Below are positions 1 to 9,450 of a stretch of DNA of 64,000 nucleotides, piece by piece. The notes beneath the pieces were generated by a model. It saw only the letters and a program-made list of their open reading frames with translations. It was not told where the DNA came from and made no database searches. The DNA is taken from NCBI RefSeq assembly GCF_037658235.1, contig NZ_JBBJLN010000003.1:266913-330912 (forward strand), read 5' to 3'. Position 1 is the stretch's first letter, and each line of letters begins with the position of its first letter. Origin of the DNA: Yunchengibacter salinarum (GTDB lineage Bacteria > Pseudomonadota > Alphaproteobacteria > Sphingomonadales > Kordiimonadaceae). The position numbers and the translations under genes are program-made.

Positions 1-849
1 CCCAATGCCTATGACAATCTGCTGGAGGCGGGCAGGCCCGTGACCGAGATTGTCCAGCGGTTTCGCGGGCTGAAGCCCATGTGCCAGCCGGGAAGCTGCT
101 ATGGCTATCAGAATGTGATGTTCTCCCTGTTCGCCCCCGTGGTGGAACGGCTGACGGATCAGGACTATGCGGATGCGGTGCGCGACCAGTTGCTGCAACC
201 GCTCGGCATGAAGCATTCATCGGTGGGGGCGGCGGGCTTTCAGGCGGCGCAGGACCGCGCCATGCCCCATGCCAAATGGCGCGGCGGCTGGCATCAGATC
301 CGCCCTTCCACGGAATATTACAAGGTGGCACCAGCGGCGGGGGTCAATGCCTCGGTGCGTGATATGGCGCGCTGGCTCAAGGCGCATATGGGCGCCCGGC
401 GCGACGTGGTCAGCGATGCGGTGCGCCGGATCATCACCACACCGCGCATTCAGACCCGGCGGGAGCTGTACCGCCGTTTGTGGCGGGAGCATCTGACCGA
501 TGCGTATTACGGGCTTGGCTGGCGGCTCTATCATTTCGAAGGGGACCTGGTGGTGCACCATGGCGGCGGCTTTGACGGCTATCGCACCGCCATCAGCTAT
601 CTGCCGGACTTTGACGTGGGGCTGGTCATCCTGATGAACGGCAATGCCCGCGCCATCGATCGCCTGACCATTGATTTCCTGGCCAGTGCCCGCGCGCGGC
701 TCAGCCCCTTGCGGGGGACAATGACGGCGGGCACAGAGCCGGAGGATGACGGCATGGCGTTACAGACGGATCGCGCCCCCGCCGCGCCGGAACCGCGCCA
801 CCGGGTGCATCCGCGCGGCCTGCTGGACGGGGAGGGGCAGCGCCCCTAG
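1..849 (+). CDS. Serine hydrolase, beta-lactamase/penicillin-binding family (3' part only)
   Basis: The frame is open from base 1, so the 5' end with the SxxK nucleophile motif lies outside the window. The visible part matches the second half of class C beta-lactamase-like serine hydrolases: a Y-x-N motif (GYQN, around bases 99-110), followed by a typical QPLGM segment, and an HHGGG motif (bases 553-567) at the position of the KTG box. The family includes esterases, D-aminopeptidases and beta-lactamases, and the substrate cannot be told from this part. The last 45 or so residues are a low-complexity Pro/Ala/Arg-rich tail. The family call is good; the function is open. Confidence 0.8.
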   Translation, partial: PNAYDNLLEAGRPVTEIVQRFRGLKPMCQPGSCYGYQNVMFSLFAPVVERLTDQDYADAVRDQLLQPLGMKHSSVGAAGFQAAQDRAMPHAKWRGGWHQIRPSTEYYKVAPAAGVNASVRDMARWLKAHMGARRDVVSDAVRRIITTPRIQTRRELYRRLWREHLTDAYYGLGWRLYHFEGDLVVHHGGGFDGYRTAISYLPDFDVGLVILMNGNARAIDRLTIDFLASARARLSPLRGTMTAGTEPEDDGMALQTDRAPAAPEPRHRVHPRGLLDGEGQRP

Positions 850-901
850 ATGCGTCGTCCGCAGGCGAGCGGGGCGCGGCACCCGCAGGCGCGCACCCGG
901 A

Positions 902-1420
902 TCAACGCCGCCTTTGCGGCAGGCCCGCGCCGCTGCCACGGGGCAGGGTGGCGCCGGGGCGTTGCGGTTTTTTCTGCTTGTTGCCGCGCTGTTCCTCGCC
1001 CTTCACATAGCGGATCGCTTCTTCCTTGGAGATGCGGCAGTTACCGTCTTCGTCCATGCTGGCGAAACGGCTGTGCGGCAGGGCCATGAACTCGTCCAGT
1101 GACAGGCTGCCGCTATTGTCCTGGTCCGCCTTGGAAAAGCTGTGGAACATGAAAGCCTTGTCGTAAAAGCTCACGCGGCCATACTCGTCTGTCCCAAGCA
1201 ACTGGTCCTCGTTCCGGTCCAGCCGGTCGAACAGGGTGGTCCGCTTCAGCTCCATATCCGCGCAGGTGATCTTCAGGTCGCCGTTCTGATCCCAGTTGGC
1301 CACCACCTGATCGTAGATCGACTCGTGGCGTTCGGCAAAGGCGGGGTTGGTCTCCTCACCGCCGCCGCAGGCCGCAAGCATCAGGGCGCAGCCGCCAAGG
1401 GCCGCTTTTGGCAAAGGCAT
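902..1420 (-). CDS. EF-hand domain lipoprotein
   Basis: A small secreted protein of about 172 residues. The N-terminus is a lipoprotein signal with the lipobox LAAC followed by Gly-rich residues. Four EF-hand-like loops follow: DQNGDLKITCAD, DRNEDQLLGTDE, DQDNSGSLSLDE and DEDGNCRISKEE; the third and fourth have the best calcium-coordinating residues. The C-terminal tail is basic and Pro-rich. I chose ATG at 1420 because AGGAG lies 8 bases upstream; a TTG 18 bases earlier is possible. It is convergent with the preceding gene and divergent from serC. Calcium binding at the envelope is inferred from the motifs. Confidence 0.75.
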   Translation of the reverse strand: MPLPKAALGGCALMLAACGGGEETNPAFAERHESIYDQVVANWDQNGDLKITCADMELKRTTLFDRLDRNEDQLLGTDEYGRVSFYDKAFMFHSFSKADQDNSGSLSLDEFMALPHSRFASMDEDGNCRISKEEAIRYVKGEEQRGNKQKKPQRPGATLPRGSGAGLPQRRR

Positions 1421-1603
1421 GGGGTGTCTCCTGCTCAAAGGGGCCGTGTCGCTATCCCCGTGCCTCGCAAACCGGGGCGGGTCTTGTCAAAACAAAAGGC
1501 CCGGCTGCGCTTTTTCATTGACAGACGAGGCCCGATCTATAGCGTCCGCCGCGGGTATCCCGCCCCACCGCGGGACGGTCGTCTGAAAGGGCGGCTCATG
1601 AAA

Positions 1604-1650
1604 ACCGGGCCACGCCTCCCCAACGAGGTGCGCCTATCTGGAAGGATAGC
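1604..1650 (+). promoter_or_regulatory. serC leader RNA motif (cis-regulatory)
   Basis: Two hairpins sit directly before the serC start codon. Hairpin 1 spans 1609-1633 (GCCTC pairing with GAGGT around loop CCCAAC, with one A-C mismatch further down). Hairpin 2 is CTATC-TGGAAG-GATAG at 1634-1649, and its loop and 3' arm contain the GGAAGGA Shine-Dalgarno sequence of serC. Position, loop sequence and layout match what I remember of the alphaproteobacterial serC RNA motif, a conserved 5' UTR element of serC operons. Control by sequestering the ribosome binding site is inferred. Confidence 0.6.
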
Positions 1651-1653
1651 CAC

Positions 1654-2805
1654 ATGACCAAACCTGCTGTTCGGCCTGCGCGGCCGGAATTTTCGTCCGG
1701 CCCCTGTGCCAAACGTCCCGGCTGGACCGTGGACGCCCTGAGCGACGCCCCCGTGGGGCGCTCCCACCGCGGCAAACCCGGCAAAACCAAGCTGAAGCGC
1801 GCGATCGACGAGACGCGCCGCCTGCTTGATGTGCCGGAAGATTATCATATCGGCATTGTTCCCGGCTCCGACACCGGCGCGTTCGAGATGGCCATGTGGT
1901 CGCTTCTTGGCCCGCGCGGCGTGGATGTGCTGGCCTGGGAAAGCTTCGGCAAGGGCTGGGTCACCGATGTGGCCAGGCAGCTCAAGCTGGATGATGCGCG
2001 CATCATGGAAGCCGATTATGGCCATCTGCCCGATCTGGGCGCGGTGGATTTCGACCGCGATGTGATCTTCACCTGGAATGGCACCACGTCTGGCGTGAAA
2101 GTGCCGGACGGAGACTGGATCGCCGATGACCGTGCCGGGCTGACCCTGTGCGACGCCACGTCCGCCGTGTTCGCCATGGACCTGCCCTGGTCCAAGCTGG
2201 ATGTGACCACCTATAGCTGGCAGAAGGTGCTGGGCGGGGAAGCCGCTCACGGCGTGATCATCCTGTCGCCGCGGGCGGTGGCGCGGCTGGAAAGCCACAC
2301 GCCGAGCTGGCCCATGCCCAAGCTGTTCCGCCTGACCAAGGGCGGCAAGCTGAACACCGGCATTTTCGAGGGCGCCACCATCAATACGCCGTCCATGCTG
2401 TGCGTGGAGGATTATCTGGATGCCTTGCAATGGGCCGACGGCGTTGGCGGGCTGGATGGCCTGATCCGCAGGGCGGAGGCCAATTACCGCGTGCTCGCGG
2501 ACTGGGTGGCCGAAACCGACTGGGTGGATTTCCTGGCCGAGGCGCCGGAAACCCGGTCCACCACGTCCGTCTGCTTCAGGATCAGCGATCCGTGGCTGGA
2601 CAGCCTGGATGAACAGGCCCGCGCCGGCGTGCCGAAGAAGATCGCGGCACTGCTGGAAGACGAGGGCGTGGCCTTTGACATCAATGGTTATCGTGATGCC
2701 CCGCCGGGCCTGCGCATCTGGGCTGGCGGCACGGTGGAGACAGCCGATCTGAAGGCGCTCACGCCGTGGCTCGATTGGGCCTTTGAGACCGTCAAGGCGG
2801 GCTGA
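1654..2805 (+). CDS. serC: Phosphoserine aminotransferase
   Basis: 383 residues, full length. It converts 3-phosphohydroxypyruvate and glutamate to phosphoserine and 2-oxoglutarate (serine biosynthesis) and can also serve pyridoxal phosphate synthesis. The PLP-binding lysine is K191 in SWQKVLGGE. The N-terminal SSGPCAKRPGW and the phosphate-contacting HRGKPGK segments are typical of the alphaproteobacterial class V aminotransferase form. The start follows GGAAGGA at 1640-1646, part of the predicted leader hairpin. serA follows 119 bases downstream on the same strand, so the two are probably co-transcribed. Confidence 0.95.
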   Translation: MTKPAVRPARPEFSSGPCAKRPGWTVDALSDAPVGRSHRGKPGKTKLKRAIDETRRLLDVPEDYHIGIVPGSDTGAFEMAMWSLLGPRGVDVLAWESFGKGWVTDVARQLKLDDARIMEADYGHLPDLGAVDFDRDVIFTWNGTTSGVKVPDGDWIADDRAGLTLCDATSAVFAMDLPWSKLDVTTYSWQKVLGGEAAHGVIILSPRAVARLESHTPSWPMPKLFRLTKGGKLNTGIFEGATINTPSMLCVEDYLDALQWADGVGGLDGLIRRAEANYRVLADWVAETDWVDFLAEAPETRSTTSVCFRISDPWLDSLDEQARAGVPKKIAALLEDEGVAFDINGYRDAPPGLRIWAGGTVETADLKALTPWLDWAFETVKAG

Positions 2806-2924
2806 GAGCGTGCGCCCCTTGCTGGCCGGGGGTGCCCCGGTCGGCCCTGTTATACATAATTTCCCAAATTGCCCGGCGCCGCAGCCGATCGGCGCGCGCC
2901 GTGCCCGAAACAGAAAGATTGATC

Positions 2925-4502
2925 ATGCCCAAGGTACTGATTTCCGACAAGATGAGCCCGCTGGCCGAGGAAACCTTCAAGAAGAACGGCTTGGAGGTGG
3001 ACTACAAGCCCGGCCTGGACAAGGATGAACTGTTGAAGATCATCGGCGATTATGACGGCCTCGCCATTCGCTCCGCCACCAAGGTGACGGACAAGCTGCT
3101 GGCCGCCGCCACCAATCTGAAGGTGGTGGGTCGCGCCGGGATCGGTGTGGACAATGTGGATATTCCCGCCGCCACCAATGCGGGCGTGGTGGTGATGAAC
3201 ACGCCCTTTGGCAATTCCATCACCACGGCGGAGCACGCCATTGCCATGATGATGGCGCTGGCCCGTCAGATTCCGCAGGCCAATGAAAGCACCCATCTGG
3301 GCAAGTGGGAAAAGTCCCGCTTCATGGGCGTGGAACTGACCGGCAAGACGCTGGGCCTGATCGGGGCGGGCAATATCGGCGCCATCGTGGCGGATCGCGC
3401 GCAGGGGCTGAAGATGAAGGTGGCGGCCTATGATCCTTTCCTGTCGCCGGAACGGGCGGCGGACCTTGGCGTGCGCAAGGTGGATCTGGATACGCTTCTG
3501 GCGGATGCGGACTTCATCACCCTGCACACGCCCTTGACGGACCAGACGCGGCATATCATCGATGCCGATGCCTTCGCCAAAATGAAGGATGGCGTGCGCA
3601 TCATCAATTGCGCCCGTGGCGGGCTGATCGTGGAAAGCGATCTGAAGGATGCGCTGGACAGCGGCAAGGTGGCTGGCGCCGCCCTTGATGTTTTCGAGGA
3701 AGAGCCCGCAAAGGAAAATGCGCTGTTCGGCCATGAAAATCTGATCTGCACACCACACCTTGGCGCCTCCACCACGGAGGCACAGGTGAACGTGGCCCAG
3801 CAGGTGGCCGACCAGATGAGCGAATATCTGATCAGCGGCGGCGTGACCAATGCGCTGAACATGCCGTCCATCAGCGCCGAGGATGCGCCCAAGCTGCGCC
3901 CCTATATGGAACTGGCCAGCGAACTGGGCAGCTTTGCCGGGCAATTGACCGAAACCGGGTTGAAGGGCATCACCATCGAATATGAAGGCCATGTGGCCGA
4001 ACTGAACACCAAGCCACTGACTGCGCTGGTGGTGCAGGGCGTGCTGAAGCCCCTGATGGAAAGCGTCAATATGGTCAATGCGCCGGTGATCGCCAAGGAA
4101 CGCGACATCGACGTAACGGAAGTCCGGCATGACCGGGAAGGCGATTACCACACCCTGATCCGCCTCAGCGTGCAGACGGAAAAGCAGACGCGCACCGTTT
4201 CCGGCACGCTGTTCGCCAATCAGCGCCCGCGCCTTGTGGAGGTGAACGGGGTCTATCTGGAAGCCCAGCTTACCGATCACATGCTGTATATCATCAATGA
4301 TGACAAGCCGGGCTTTATCGGCGCGCTGGGCTCCCTGCTTGGGCATAACGGGCTGAACGTGGCCACATTTGCCCTGGGGCGGCGGGACAATAGCGGCGAG
4401 GCCGTGGCGCTGGTGTCCGTGGACCAGCCGATCAAGGATATTGTGCTTGACCAGGTCTCGGCCCTCGCGCATGTACGCCAGGTGAAACGGGTCTCGTTCT
4501 AG
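2925..4502 (+). CDS. serA: D-3-phosphoglycerate dehydrogenase
   Basis: 525 residues. It catalyses the first step of serine synthesis, NAD-dependent oxidation of 3-phosphoglycerate. The NAD-binding motif GAGNIG lies near residues 147-152. The catalytic Arg is in NCARGGL (about 230), followed by a conserved Glu and the catalytic His in TPHLGAST (about 277). The long form carries an intervening ASB domain and a C-terminal ACT domain (about 450-525), where serine feedback usually acts. The reading frame is open further upstream, but only ATG at 2925 gives the normal N-terminus MPKVLISDKMSP. serC lies upstream and hisZ begins 42 bases downstream. Confidence 0.95.
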   Translation: MPKVLISDKMSPLAEETFKKNGLEVDYKPGLDKDELLKIIGDYDGLAIRSATKVTDKLLAAATNLKVVGRAGIGVDNVDIPAATNAGVVVMNTPFGNSITTAEHAIAMMMALARQIPQANESTHLGKWEKSRFMGVELTGKTLGLIGAGNIGAIVADRAQGLKMKVAAYDPFLSPERAADLGVRKVDLDTLLADADFITLHTPLTDQTRHIIDADAFAKMKDGVRIINCARGGLIVESDLKDALDSGKVAGAALDVFEEEPAKENALFGHENLICTPHLGASTTEAQVNVAQQVADQMSEYLISGGVTNALNMPSISAEDAPKLRPYMELASELGSFAGQLTETGLKGITIEYEGHVAELNTKPLTALVVQGVLKPLMESVNMVNAPVIAKERDIDVTEVRHDREGDYHTLIRLSVQTEKQTRTVSGTLFANQRPRLVEVNGVYLEAQLTDHMLYIINDDKPGFIGALGSLLGHNGLNVATFALGRRDNSGEAVALVSVDQPIKDIVLDQVSALAHVRQVKRVSF

Positions 4503-4544
4503 GGCGTGGCCCGACCATCGAACCGTCATGGGGGATAACAGCGC

Positions 4545-5801
4545 ATGTCCAGGTCCGATACGGCAAAATCCGGTGATGGCGCCCTTGCCGGGCAGGCAGG
4601 TAGCAGCCAGACGGCAGCGGGGCGGCTCGATGCGGGCGGCCTGAATGCCTATGCCCGGCAGGCGCTGCTGCCGGACGGCTTCCGCGATCTGCTGCCCCCG
4701 GATGCGGAGTGGGAGGCCGATACGGTGGCCGCGCTGATGACCGCGTTCCATGGCTATGGCTATGACCGGGTGGCCCCGCCGCTGGTGGAATATGAAGACA
4801 GCCTGTTGCACGGCCCCGGTGCCAAGCATGGCCAGCGCATGTTCCGCCTGATGGACCCGGATACCCAGAAGGTGATGGCCGTTCGCGCCGATATCACCAC
4901 CCAGATGTCCCGGCTGGCCGCCACCCGGCTGGCCGGGGCGCCGAGGCCCTTGCGCCTTGCCTATGCCGGTAATGTGCTGCGCACCAAGGGCAGCCAGTTG
5001 CGTCCCACCCGCCAGTTCGTGCAGGTTGGTGCGGAACTGGTGGGTCATGACGGCATCGAGGCGGAGATGGAGGTGATCGCGCTGGCGGTTGCCGCCTTGG
5101 GCCGGGTGGGGCTGGAAGGGATCAGCGTGGATCTGACGCTGGCCCCCCTTGGCGATGTTCTTCTGGACGCCTTCGAACTGGACGGTCTGATCGCCGCCCA
5201 GGTTCGTGAAGCGCTGGCGGCCAAGGACATGGGCGCCATCGAGACATTGGAAGACCCGGCGGCGAGGGGCGTGTTCAGTGGTCTGATCCGTGCCGCCGGC
5301 CCGGCGGAGCGCTGCCTGTCCCAGCTTCATGCGCTGGACCTGCCCAGTGCGGCGCAGGGGCTGGTGCGGGAGTTGAGCGATCTGGTGGCGGCGCTGGTGA
5401 CCCGCCTGGGCGACGATGTGCCGCTGACCGTGGACCCGTGCGAAACCCACGGCTTCGAGTACAAGACCGGCATCGGCTTTGCCCTGTTTGCCCGTCAGGC
5501 GCGCGGAGAGATCGGTCGCGGCGGGCGGTACGGTGTTCTTCATGCGGACGGCCACAGGGAAGGTGCCGCGGGGTTTTCCGTTTATCTGGACGTGCTGATG
5601 GAGGCGCTGCCCGACAGCGCGCCGGCCGCGCGGCTTTTCATTCCATATGAGGCGGGTACCGCCGCCGCCGACGCCGCCCGCGCCGAGGGGTGGCGCGTTC
5701 TTGCCGGGCTCAGCCCGGTGACGGACGCGGCGGCGGAAGCGCGGCGGCTGGGCTGCGATCACTGGCTGACGCCGGACGGGATCAGCCCGGTAACCCCTTG
5801 A
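4545..5801 (+). CDS. hisZ: ATP phosphoribosyltransferase regulatory subunit HisZ
   Basis: 418 residues, related to class II histidyl-tRNA synthetase but lacking the tRNA-binding domain. With a short HisG it forms the ATP phosphoribosyltransferase that starts histidine biosynthesis. Conserved segments are LLPDGFRDLLPPDA, VRADITTQMSRL, a motif-2-like region RTKGSQLRPTRQFVQVGAELVG broken here for length, and the C-terminal GRGGRYG. No hisG is visible here, which is normal for this arrangement. The first 35 residues are a variable extension. The adjacent serA and purA genes are on the same strand. Confidence 0.9.
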   Translation: MSRSDTAKSGDGALAGQAGSSQTAAGRLDAGGLNAYARQALLPDGFRDLLPPDAEWEADTVAALMTAFHGYGYDRVAPPLVEYEDSLLHGPGAKHGQRMFRLMDPDTQKVMAVRADITTQMSRLAATRLAGAPRPLRLAYAGNVLRTKGSQLRPTRQFVQVGAELVGHDGIEAEMEVIALAVAALGRVGLEGISVDLTLAPLGDVLLDAFELDGLIAAQVREALAAKDMGAIETLEDPAARGVFSGLIRAAGPAERCLSQLHALDLPSAAQGLVRELSDLVAALVTRLGDDVPLTVDPCETHGFEYKTGIGFALFARQARGEIGRGGRYGVLHADGHREGAAGFSVYLDVLMEALPDSAPAARLFIPYEAGTAAADAARAEGWRVLAGLSPVTDAAAEARRLGCDHWLTPDGISPVTP

Positions 5802-5857
5802 GGCATATCATTGGGGGATTTTCTCCCCGCGCTTTCTGGCGAACAAAGGATTGAACA

Positions 5858-7150
5858 ATGGCGAACGTGGTTGTCGTGGGCTCCCAGTGGGGCGACGAAG
5901 GCAAGGGCAAGATCGTGGACTGGCTGTCCAGTCGCGCCGATGTGGTGGTGCGCTTTCAGGGCGGCCACAATGCGGGCCACACCCTGGTGGTGGACGGCGA
6001 GGTCTATAAGCTGTCGCTGCTGCCGTCGGGCATTGTGCGCGGTGGCAAGGTCAGCGTGATCGGCAATGGCGTGGTGGTGGACCCCTGGGCGCTGGTGGCG
6101 GAGATGGACCAACTCGCCGGGCAGGGCGTGGAGATCACCCCCGAAAGCCTGCAACTGGCCGCCAATGCCACGCTCATCATGCCCTATCACAAGGAACTGG
6201 ATGCGCTGCGCGAAGACGCGACCACGGGCGTGAAGATCGGCACCACCCGTCGCGGTATCGGCCCCGCCTATGAGGACAAGGTGGGGCGCCGGGCCATTCG
6301 CGCCTGCGACCTGACGGACCCGGCGGTGGTGGCCCGTCGGCTGGAAGTGGCGCTGACCCACCACAATGCGCTGCGGCGCGGCCTTGGCGCGCCCGAAGTG
6401 GACGGCGATGTCATCCTGCGGGATGTGACAGCCGTGGCCGAGCGGATCGCGCCTTTTGTCACCCAGGTATGGCAAACGCTGGACAGCGCCGCGCGGGATG
6501 GCCGTCGCATTCTGTTCGAAGGCGCCCAGGGCACTTTGCTGGACGTGGATCACGGCACCTATCCTTTTGTCACGTCGTCCAACACCATCGCCGGGCAGGC
6601 GGCGGGCGGGTCCGGCATCGGGCCCGGCGCGCTGAACTATGTGCTGGGGATCACCAAGGCATACACCACGCGGGTCGGTGCCGGGCCTTTCCCCACGGAG
6701 CAGGACAACGAGATCGGCCAGACCCTGGGGGAGCGTGGCCGGGAGTTCGGCACGGTTACGGGCCGGTCCCGCCGCTGTGGCTGGTTCGACGCGGTTCTGG
6801 TCCGTCAGAGTCTGACTGTTGGTGGGGTGACCGGGATCGCCCTCACCAAGCTGGACGTGCTGGACGGGTTGGATGAGGTGAAAGTCTGCGTCGGCTATGA
6901 ACTGCGCGGGGAGCGGCTGGACGTTCTGCCCTATGGCATGGAGGATCAGGCCGCCGTCACCCCCATTTATGAAACATTGCAGGGCTGGTCGGAAAGCACC
7001 TATGGCGCCAGAAGCTGGGCCGATCTGCCGGCGACCGCCATCAAATATATCCGCCGGATCGAGGAACTGATCGGTGCCCCGGTGGCCATGCTGTCCACCA
7101 GCCCGGAGCGGGAAGATACCATTCTGGTGCAGGACCCCTTCGTTTCCTGA
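5858..7150 (+). CDS. purA: Adenylosuccinate synthetase
   Basis: 430 residues, the normal length. It joins IMP and aspartate using GTP to form adenylosuccinate in AMP synthesis. The P-loop-like WGDEGKGK (about residues 10-17), the Asp and Lys of that loop, GGHNAGHT, RRGIGPAYEDK and the C-terminal GTP-binding region are all present. The start ATG follows AAAGGA. A strong GC-rich hairpin with a T-rich tail lies 28 bases after the stop, so the serC-serA-hisZ-purA run probably ends here. Confidence 0.97.
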   Translation: MANVVVVGSQWGDEGKGKIVDWLSSRADVVVRFQGGHNAGHTLVVDGEVYKLSLLPSGIVRGGKVSVIGNGVVVDPWALVAEMDQLAGQGVEITPESLQLAANATLIMPYHKELDALREDATTGVKIGTTRRGIGPAYEDKVGRRAIRACDLTDPAVVARRLEVALTHHNALRRGLGAPEVDGDVILRDVTAVAERIAPFVTQVWQTLDSAARDGRRILFEGAQGTLLDVDHGTYPFVTSSNTIAGQAAGGSGIGPGALNYVLGITKAYTTRVGAGPFPTEQDNEIGQTLGERGREFGTVTGRSRRCGWFDAVLVRQSLTVGGVTGIALTKLDVLDGLDEVKVCVGYELRGERLDVLPYGMEDQAAVTPIYETLQGWSESTYGARSWADLPATAIKYIRRIEELIGAPVAMLSTSPEREDTILVQDPFVS

Positions 7151-7177
7151 CCAAAAATGCGGACATTTGCGCTGTTT

Positions 7178-7215
7178 CGGGCCGCCTCCCGCCGGGGGTG
7201 GCCCGAATTTTGTTT
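7178..7215 (+). terminator. Rho-independent-type terminator after purA
   Basis: A 12-pair stem (CGGGCCGCC... pairing with ...GGGTGGCCCG, one G-T pair, loop near 7190-7193) is followed by AATTTTGTTT. It sits just downstream of purA and before the next promoter region. Confidence 0.7.
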
Positions 7216-7247
7216 AGACTCTCGTAACGTCGCCGTATTAAACTGGC

Positions 7248-7274
7248 AAAGAAAGATTTCCAGAATCTTTCTTT
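7248..7274. repeat. Perfect 11-bp inverted repeat upstream of the pseudokinase gene
   Basis: AAAGAAAGATT, a 5-base centre TCCAG, then AATCTTTCTTT. It is AT-rich, unlike its surroundings, and lies about 120 bases before the pseudokinase start. It could be an operator or a weak second terminator; no promoter could be assigned with confidence. The rest of 7216-7395 shows no gene. Confidence 0.5.
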
Positions 7275-7395
7275 ATTCTGACGATCTGGGTGCGCCCCGG
7301 CGTCTGACCGGGCCTCGCTTTTCGGGCGGAATGCGCATGAGCCCTTTTGGGCTGGTTGTTCTTTGTGTTGATTGAGTAATCGGGAGAGGCGTGGT

Positions 7396-9423
7396 GTGAG
7401 CGACGAGAGCGCCCCGGCACCAAAAGGTCAGAGTGCCTTTGGTAAGCGATTTGAGGTGGATACGAGCAAACCTTTGCCCGCATTCGATACGCCGGGCGGG
7501 CGCGCCTATGCTGTGACCGATGCGGAAAACCGCGAGCGTGCGCTATATGCGCTGGTGCACAACCCCCGCATCGCCATGCGGAACGATCTGTTCAAGCCGC
7601 TGAGTGATCGGCCCGTGGCGGGGCTGGTGTGTCCGCAGGCGCGCGGGCTGGTCAATCTGAACCTGGACAAGGGTATACAGCGCCTGGTCACTGTATTCGA
7701 GCGTCCCATGGGCGGCGCGTTGATGGATCAGGACGGCAAGCCGCATCCGCGCATGAACGGGGCCTTTCTGCGCAAGACGGTGGTGCCATCGGTTCTCAAG
7801 GCCATTGCCTCCCTGCACAAGCGCAAGATTTATCACCGCTCCATCCATCCGCAGCGCATCTTCCTGCAAAGCGACGACAGCGACGATGTGGTACTGGGCG
7901 AATGCTACAGCGCGGCGCCCGGTTATCGCCATCCGATCGCGCTGGAAGCGCTGGAACTGGCTTTCGCGGACGAGGAAGCGCGCGGCGAAGGCACGATGGA
8001 GAGCGACTTCTACCAGTTCGGTGCGGCGCTGAAATGCCTCTATGCCGGGCAACCCTTGTGGCAGGGGCGGCAGAAGCAGAATGTGCTGATGTCGCGGGTC
8101 AATCAGGGTTCTTTCTATTCGCTGGGAAGCGGACGGGACGTGCCCGGCGCCATGGGCAATCTGATCAAGGGGCTGATGGCCGACGAGCCGGAGGAACGCT
8201 GGCGCGCGGAAGACGTGCTGGACTGGTTCGAGGGCCTGTCCACCAGCCGCAAGGCCAGCCTGACCAACTGGTCCATGAACCGGCCAACCAATTTCCGGGA
8301 CACATCCTTTGTTGATCGCCGCCTGCTGGCCGATGCCTTTGGACAGGACCCGAAGCGCGCGGCCAAGTTCCTGCGCACCATCGGGTTTTCGAGCTGGGTT
8401 CAGACCACCATGCGGGATGAAATCCTGACCGAGCGCATGGAAGGCTCGCTTTCCGTTCAGCCCGCCGATGGCGTGACCGAAGTGCAGGGCAGGGCGGAGG
8501 ACTATCGCATGGTGGCGCGGGTCTGCATGTTCCTGCACCCCGGCGGCCCGATCCGCTACAAGGGGGTGTCGATCTATCTGGATGCGCTGCCCACGGCGCT
8601 CAATGCCGCCTTTGCCAATAATGACCGGGATCGGGTTTCCATTATAGGGGAAATCATGGACAGCCGTTTCCTGTCCACCATGATGGAAGTGATCCGGGGC
8701 CGTGACAGCCGGTTTTCCACCCAGGCCACTCAGTTGCGCCGTGTGGAAGCCTGGGTGAAAAACCAGGAACTGGGCCGGGGTATGGAGCGGGTGATGTACG
8801 AACTGTCTCCCATGCTGCCCTGCATGAGCGGCAAGCTGGAAAATGTGTGGGTGGCCAGCCTGAAACAGATGATGCGTGCCTTCGACCGCATGGCGGAACG
8901 GGGTGCGGGTAAAAATCTGCTTCTGGATCGGCATATCGCCGCTTTCATGGCGGCCCATGGGGACGGTCTGGACCGGGAATTCAACAAGATTGCCGCTGCG
9001 AAAAACGACCCGTCCCGCTTCTCCATCCAGGCCACGCAGTTTCTGGGGGATATGCAATCCAGGCTCGGCATCGAGGAACTGCCCAATCTGACCGAGAAAA
9101 TGGTGGAAGGTCTTGGGCCGTTCGTTCGCAATCTGAAAAACAAGCAGCGGCGGGAGGAAGTCTCTCAGGCGCTGGAAAAGGTGAAGTCGGAGGGCAATAT
9201 CGCCCGTCTCACCTCCGCGCTCAATCTCAGCAAGATTCAGGCGGAAGACACGCGGGAATTCAGCAGCATTCAGCATTCCGTCTGGAAGATGGAGCAGGAA
9301 AAAACCAAGCTGTCCCAGCCGAGCAAGCCGGATGATCCCGATGCCCTGGAAAAGGGATATCGCTATAGTCGCACCGCAGCGTTTCTCATTCTCGTGGCCA
9401 CGGGCGTGTTCGTGTTTCTTTAG
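7396..9423 (+). CDS. Tail-anchored protein kinase-like protein (probable pseudokinase)
   Basis: 675 residues. Residues about 20-290 look like a degenerate Ser/Thr kinase fold: a hydrophobic stretch, then ASLHKRKIYHRSIHPQRIFL where active kinases have HRDLKPxN, so the catalytic Asp is replaced by Ser. No DFG or APE motif is clear, although SDFYQFGAALKCLYAG resembles the SDxYSLG element of the C lobe. A long helical region follows, and the last 18 or so residues form one membrane helix (AAFLILVATGVFVFL), suggesting a cytoplasmic protein anchored by its C-terminus. GTG at 7396 is preferred because GGGAGAGG lies just upstream. It is followed after 27 bases by a membrane protein gene, a probable operon. 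Confidence 0.7.
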   Translation: MSDESAPAPKGQSAFGKRFEVDTSKPLPAFDTPGGRAYAVTDAENRERALYALVHNPRIAMRNDLFKPLSDRPVAGLVCPQARGLVNLNLDKGIQRLVTVFERPMGGALMDQDGKPHPRMNGAFLRKTVVPSVLKAIASLHKRKIYHRSIHPQRIFLQSDDSDDVVLGECYSAAPGYRHPIALEALELAFADEEARGEGTMESDFYQFGAALKCLYAGQPLWQGRQKQNVLMSRVNQGSFYSLGSGRDVPGAMGNLIKGLMADEPEERWRAEDVLDWFEGLSTSRKASLTNWSMNRPTNFRDTSFVDRRLLADAFGQDPKRAAKFLRTIGFSSWVQTTMRDEILTERMEGSLSVQPADGVTEVQGRAEDYRMVARVCMFLHPGGPIRYKGVSIYLDALPTALNAAFANNDRDRVSIIGEIMDSRFLSTMMEVIRGRDSRFSTQATQLRRVEAWVKNQELGRGMERVMYELSPMLPCMSGKLENVWVASLKQMMRAFDRMAERGAGKNLLLDRHIAAFMAAHGDGLDREFNKIAAAKNDPSRFSIQATQFLGDMQSRLGIEELPNLTEKMVEGLGPFVRNLKNKQRREEVSQALEKVKSEGNIARLTSALNLSKIQAEDTREFSSIQHSVWKMEQEKTKLSQPSKPDDPDALEKGYRYSRTAAFLILVATGVFVFL

Positions 9424-9450
9424 GGTGCCTGAAGGGCATGGAGAGAACTG

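Noticed and set aside
2850..5762. A 970-residue minus-strand reading frame
   Set aside because: It is antisense to serA and hisZ, which have clear homology; long antisense frames are expected at high GC.
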